A model generated the notes under the pieces. The model ran no database searches. It was not told where the DNA came from and saw nothing but the letters and a program-made list of their open reading frames with translations. This document shows, piece by piece, positions 7,941 through 10,758 of a stretch of DNA of 10,758 bases (positions are counted from its first letter, which is position 1; each line of letters opens with the position of its first letter). A program made the position numbers and the translations under genes. The stretch comes from Phycisphaeraceae bacterium (lineage in GTDB: Bacteria; Planctomycetota; Phycisphaerae; Phycisphaerales; Phycisphaeraceae), in NCBI GenBank assembly GCA_016763955.1, contig JAESSU010000333.1:1-10758 (forward strand), read 5' to 3'.

Positions 7941-9932
7941 GTGAGCCCCCCTTCTGTCGAAGAGAACTTGCTAGGACAGTTTGAGCGCATGCCAATAAGA
8001 CTGCAATAACAATCAGCACCGGCCAGAGTGACAAATCATCCTTATGGCTTGTCATCTGATGCGGCCCCGCTAGGTGAACATAGTCATCAGGATCAATTCG
8101 CGTTGTGATCGATTCAAGCGGGTCTACTCGGACGCTAACTTTTCTTATACTTTGTTGTGTGGCTACATTTATAAATTCGTAAAAACCGGGCTCTAACAAT
8201 TTAATCGGCTGACCATCCCATCTCCGCAATTCACCATCAGGCGTAACAAGTCCAATAGAAGTTTCCCGGAGAGTTTCCGGGGTGGCTTGCGGGGGAACTT
8301 CCGGAAATTCCGGGGAGGGGGAGTATGCTTGGCCGACGATTTGGGGCTTGGTGATTTGCTCATCGGTGGTTGTTAAAACTGTTTGATGTCCTAGATGCAG
8401 TAACACACTGAGAATCGCAGGTTCTTGCAGGAAATTTTGTAACTGCTCTTGCTTAATGGAGACTACTAACAGATTGCCCTCGCCAACGAAACGCTGCCAG
8501 ATGACGGGTTGCTGGCTGTGGGTTGCGAGCATACGCAAGATGGCGGTTTGGGGCATGTCCCACGTCAATAGATGTGAACTGGAGATGTGATTAAGTGGCG
8601 ATGCGTAAGGCCCTGCAAAAACATCCAGCCACGAGTCCTGCCATGACCATAGCCAATATTGGGGGAGCAATGTTTGGCGGTGTTCCCATGCAATGGGTTT
8701 TAATTGAATGTCATGGGTCAAGGCAAAAGTATTAAAACGCGTAATTGCATCATCATCTGTTAAGAACCAGAGCAACGTCCCTTGCCCATTAAGATGCGCA
8801 TCAAGTACCGGAAGATCCGCAGGTGAAACGTGAGTTGCAATCATCAGATTTGCCTGCGTATTGGTAGGCTGAAAATGTCCATAGCCCCACTTTTTAAACA
8901 ATCTAGTCATCGCAACGGTTACTGGATGCTCATCAACTTGCCCAACGCTTAACGTTTTTTTTTGGGGCAAAACCAATCCCATATGATTGTCCCATGCAAT
9001 GCCATCGTCTTGATCTAACAAACCTTCAATCGCGATTTTAGAGGTGGTGTCTAGTTCAATGGGAAATGAAATCGACTTACGCTGACCGGGGTAAAGCTCC
9101 GTGGATATTTGAGCTATTTTTCGCGTTTCACAATCCACTTGCAGCTTAGCAGTCTGACGGCTTGAACTGTCATTATGCAACGTAAAACGAACTTGCCCTG
9201 TTCGACGATTAGGGGTGTTGTCGGATTGCCAATTTATAGACGTAATCGCTAGGTTAGGTTTCGGCCTAGAATCCACAATATGGATATAACATGTCGTTTT
9301 TCCCAACAGACTTTTCCAAGCAACTGGGGTTGGAAACTGACATTGTTGAGCATCGGTGAACAGATACAGCGCCCTAGCTTCTGGTAATGGGATGCTGGCA
9401 ATTGCCTGATCAAATCTGCCATGAGCGAAGCTTGGCTGTGTCTGTTTCAGAACCTTTGCCAGATAAGCATAATTTAGCGAAGGCTCAGTAAGAATAGGAC
9501 GAGCCTCATCGGTGAGCAGATAAACCATGACCGGTTGTTTGCGTCCTTGGAACGTACTTAGCTGATCAATCGCTGCATCACGGGCTAGTTCCCATGCTGT
9601 TGCCTTTTGCATTTGCCGATGCATTGAGGCGGTTGCATCAACGATAAAAATAACCGTTTGCGAGTCAGTTGCTAAATGCTGACTGGACCTTATTGGATTA
9701 GCAAACGCGATGAGCAACGCAACCATCATCAAAACGCGAAGCAGCAAAACTATTTTCTGTTGCAAAGTATGACGGGCTAATTGAGCTTTAGCAGCCTGCT
9801 CAAGAAATCGCATCGCTCCAAACTGAACTTGCACCCGTTTAGATGACTGACGCAAATGTAGCCAAGCACTGCCCCTATCACAGGAAGCAACACAACTAAC
9901 CAAAATGGTTCTAAAAAATGCAACACGGTCAT
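7930..9932 (-). CDS. BatA-like VWA membrane protein (aerotolerance-regulator N-terminal type), with a probable 1-nt frameshift near its start
   Basis: The long frame (open to a GTG at 9963) shows FGAMRFLEQAAK (48-59), a membrane segment (71-89, ending in FANP), a VWA domain with a MIDAS-like DATAS (Asp109, Thr111, Ser113) and LFTDAQQ (Asp204), a GATase-like part near 370-403, and a C-terminal membrane segment (646-665). BatA-type proteins should also begin with an F-x-x-P-x-x-L membrane segment. In this frame residues 1-35 do not match. The expected segment lies in another frame from ATG 9932: MTVLHFLEPFWLVVLLPVIG. Adding one G to the G4 run (C4 at 9872-9875) joins it as PVIGGSAWLHLRQ, giving about 667 residues. 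Neither start has a clear Shine-Dalgarno; an ATG at 9941 is also in frame. It is the first gene of the operon, divergent from bcp. As written, the N-terminus is disrupted. Confidence 0.88.
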
Positions 9933-10014
9933 TATGAACATTATTGATGGTATGCAAAGTCACACAGAACTTTGTTCAAGTAAGATTGTAAACTTGCGCT
10001 CGTAATACACAACG

Positions 10015-10020
10015 TATACA
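10015..10020 (+). promoter_or_regulatory. Possible -10 element for bcp
   Basis: TATACA lies 25 bp before the bcp ATG, preceded by a poor -35-like TTGCGC at 9994-9999 with a short 15-bp spacer. The 100-bp gap between the BatA-like start and bcp must hold both divergent promoters. No better candidate was seen on either strand, so this is a weak call. Confidence 0.2.
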
Positions 10021-10044
10021 ACAACTTCAATCAATGGAGATGAC

Positions 10045-10542
10045 ATGACTACCCCCTCAGAAAACCCACTCATCGACTTGGGCAAGAAAGCTCCGGCATT
10101 TGCCTTAAAAAACCAAGAAGGCACGCTTTGCCGTCTATCGCAATATGCCGGGCAATGGGTGATATTGTACTTCTACCCCAAGGACAATACCTCAAGCTGC
10201 ACCAAACAGGCCTGTGCTTTTAGAGATCAATTGCCCGATTTTTCTTCTGCTAATGCAGTGGTGTTAGGGGTGAGCCCTGATGATGAAAAATCACACACCA
10301 AATTTATCCAAAAGCATGACCTCCCCTTCACCTTGCTAGCTGACCCAGAACATCAGGCCTTAACTCGATACGGTGTCTGGCAGGAAAAATCTATGTACGG
10401 CCGAAAGTACATGGGCGTTGTCCGGACGACCTACCTCATTGATCCCAAAGGGAAAGTGGCCCAACGATGGGACAAAGTAAAGGTCGCCAACCACATTCAG
10501 GACGTTTTGGAGTCCCTCACTCGCTTGCAACAAGAAGGATAA
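10045..10542 (+). CDS. bcp: Thioredoxin-dependent thiol peroxidase, Bcp/PrxQ type peroxiredoxin
   Basis: Bcp/PrxQ reduces hydrogen peroxide and organic hydroperoxides with thioredoxin as electron donor, in the cytoplasm. The 165-residue protein is a full-length AhpC/TSA-fold enzyme: GKKAPAFALKNQEG (13-26), VILYFYPKDNTSSCTKQAC (39-57), VVLGVSPDD (72-80), LLADPE (97-102) and VVRTTYLIDPKGKV (125-138). The peroxidatic Cys is Cys52 in the P-x3-T-x2-C motif (Pro45, Thr49). Cys57 is the PrxQ-type resolving Cys, and Arg127 is the conserved active-site Arg. The usual PG before the peroxidatic Cys is SS here. An additional Cys29 is present. GGAG at 10036-10039 lies 5 nt before the ATG. It is monocistronic, divergent from the BatA-like operon and convergent with the IS5 transposase. 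Any role in protecting the neighbouring operon's products is speculative. Confidence 0.97.
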   Translation: MTTPSENPLIDLGKKAPAFALKNQEGTLCRLSQYAGQWVILYFYPKDNTSSCTKQACAFRDQLPDFSSANAVVLGVSPDDEKSHTKFIQKHDLPFTLLADPEHQALTRYGVWQEKSMYGRKYMGVVRTTYLIDPKGKVAQRWDKVKVANHIQDVLESLTRLQQEG

Positions 10543-10579
10543 GCAAACAGAATCTTTGCTCGACATTGATGCAATCGTC
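10542..10579 (+). terminator. Tandem small hairpins after bcp, possible terminator
   Basis: AGCAAA (10542-10547) pairs with TTTGCT (10555-10560) around a 7-nt loop, starting on the last base of the bcp stop codon. A second stem, GAC-ATTG (10562-10568) with CAAT-C-GTC (10572-10579), follows at once with one bulged C. No T run follows, so this is a weak terminator call based on pairing and position. Confidence 0.28.
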
Positions 10580-10617
10580 ACTGAAAAATTCATTCGTTGC
10601 ATAGGCAGCGTTCTCAA

Positions 10618-10758
10618 TCATGCTAGCCAGATGACGGTTGCGACTAAATGGAGCATGGATTGGTAGTTTCTAGCCAGTCTTTCGTAGCGTGTGGCGATGC
10701 GACGGTAGCTTTTAAGCTTCTGAAATAAGCGTTCTACCAAGTTTCTCGACTTATAAAG
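10618..10758 (-). CDS. IS5-family transposase, C-terminal part, continuing beyond the right edge
   Basis: Reading leftward from the window end, the frame is open for 46 codons and stops at 10618-10620. It encodes RNLVERLFQKLKSYRRIATR (residues 5-24 of the visible part), then YERLARNYQSMLHL and VATVIWL. This is the typical C-terminus of IS5-family DDE transposases of the IS427/IS1031 kind; the Glu in NLVERLF is the last acidic residue of the catalytic triad. The C-terminus looks intact. The start, the other two catalytic Asp residues and the far terminal repeat lie outside the window. The near end of the element must lie in the 75 bp between this stop and the bcp stop, but the inverted repeat cannot be defined from one end. 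Insertion has left bcp intact. Confidence 0.88.
   Translation of the reverse strand, partial: LYKSRNLVERLFQKLKSYRRIATRYERLARNYQSMLHLVATVIWLA

Noticed and set aside
10360..10617. Minus-strand frame of 85 codons antisense to the end of bcp
   Set aside because: It is a shadow of the well-supported bcp gene and has no family features.

Overview
The window is bacterial chromosomal DNA, most likely from a planctomycete of the Phycisphaerae type with moderate G+C. This rests on gene content: a BatA-like VWA membrane protein, a second VWA membrane protein with a glutamine-amidotransferase-like region, a DUF4159 secreted protein, and a COG5426/PF07090-type amidotransferase-like protein paired with an AraC regulator. 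These types cluster in Planctomycetota. The assignment is inferred from family knowledge, not from a marker gene.

Layout: (1) Positions 1-44, minus strand, hold the first codons of ribF (flavokinase/FAD synthetase). A hairpin at 65-95 separates it from an AraC-family regulator (143-949, minus). (2) An intergenic region of 143 bp with a 10-bp direct repeat divides that regulator from a divergently transcribed amidotransferase-like protein (1093-1881, plus). (3) Convergent to it is a GDP-L-fucose module on the minus strand: gmd (2999-4045, intact) followed by fcl (1948-2906), which is broken by a 1-nt frameshift. (4) A tightly packed four-gene minus-strand operon (9932 down to 4230) encodes, in order, a BatA-like VWA protein, a VWA/GATase-like protein, an unrecognised protein with three membrane segments, and a secreted DUF4159 protein. 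Its genes overlap or nearly touch. (5) Divergent from that operon is a bcp/PrxQ thiol peroxidase (10045-10542, plus). (6) The right edge holds the C-terminus of an IS5-family transposase (10618-10758, minus).

The fucose genes would convert GDP-mannose to GDP-L-fucose for surface polysaccharide if fcl were intact. The four-gene operon looks like a membrane complex of unknown function: two VWA domains with MIDAS-like motifs facing out of the cytoplasm, a coiled-coil membrane partner and a secreted Cys-rich protein. MoxR and DUF58 genes, which usually accompany BatA-type proteins, are not in view.

Two genes carry what look like single-base deletions. In fcl, adding one T restores the family sequence. 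In the BatA-like gene, the true first membrane segment lies in a different frame and is rejoined by adding one G to a G4 run. These are either real lesions or sequence errors, and raw reads would decide. No gene-free stretch exceeds 300 bases.
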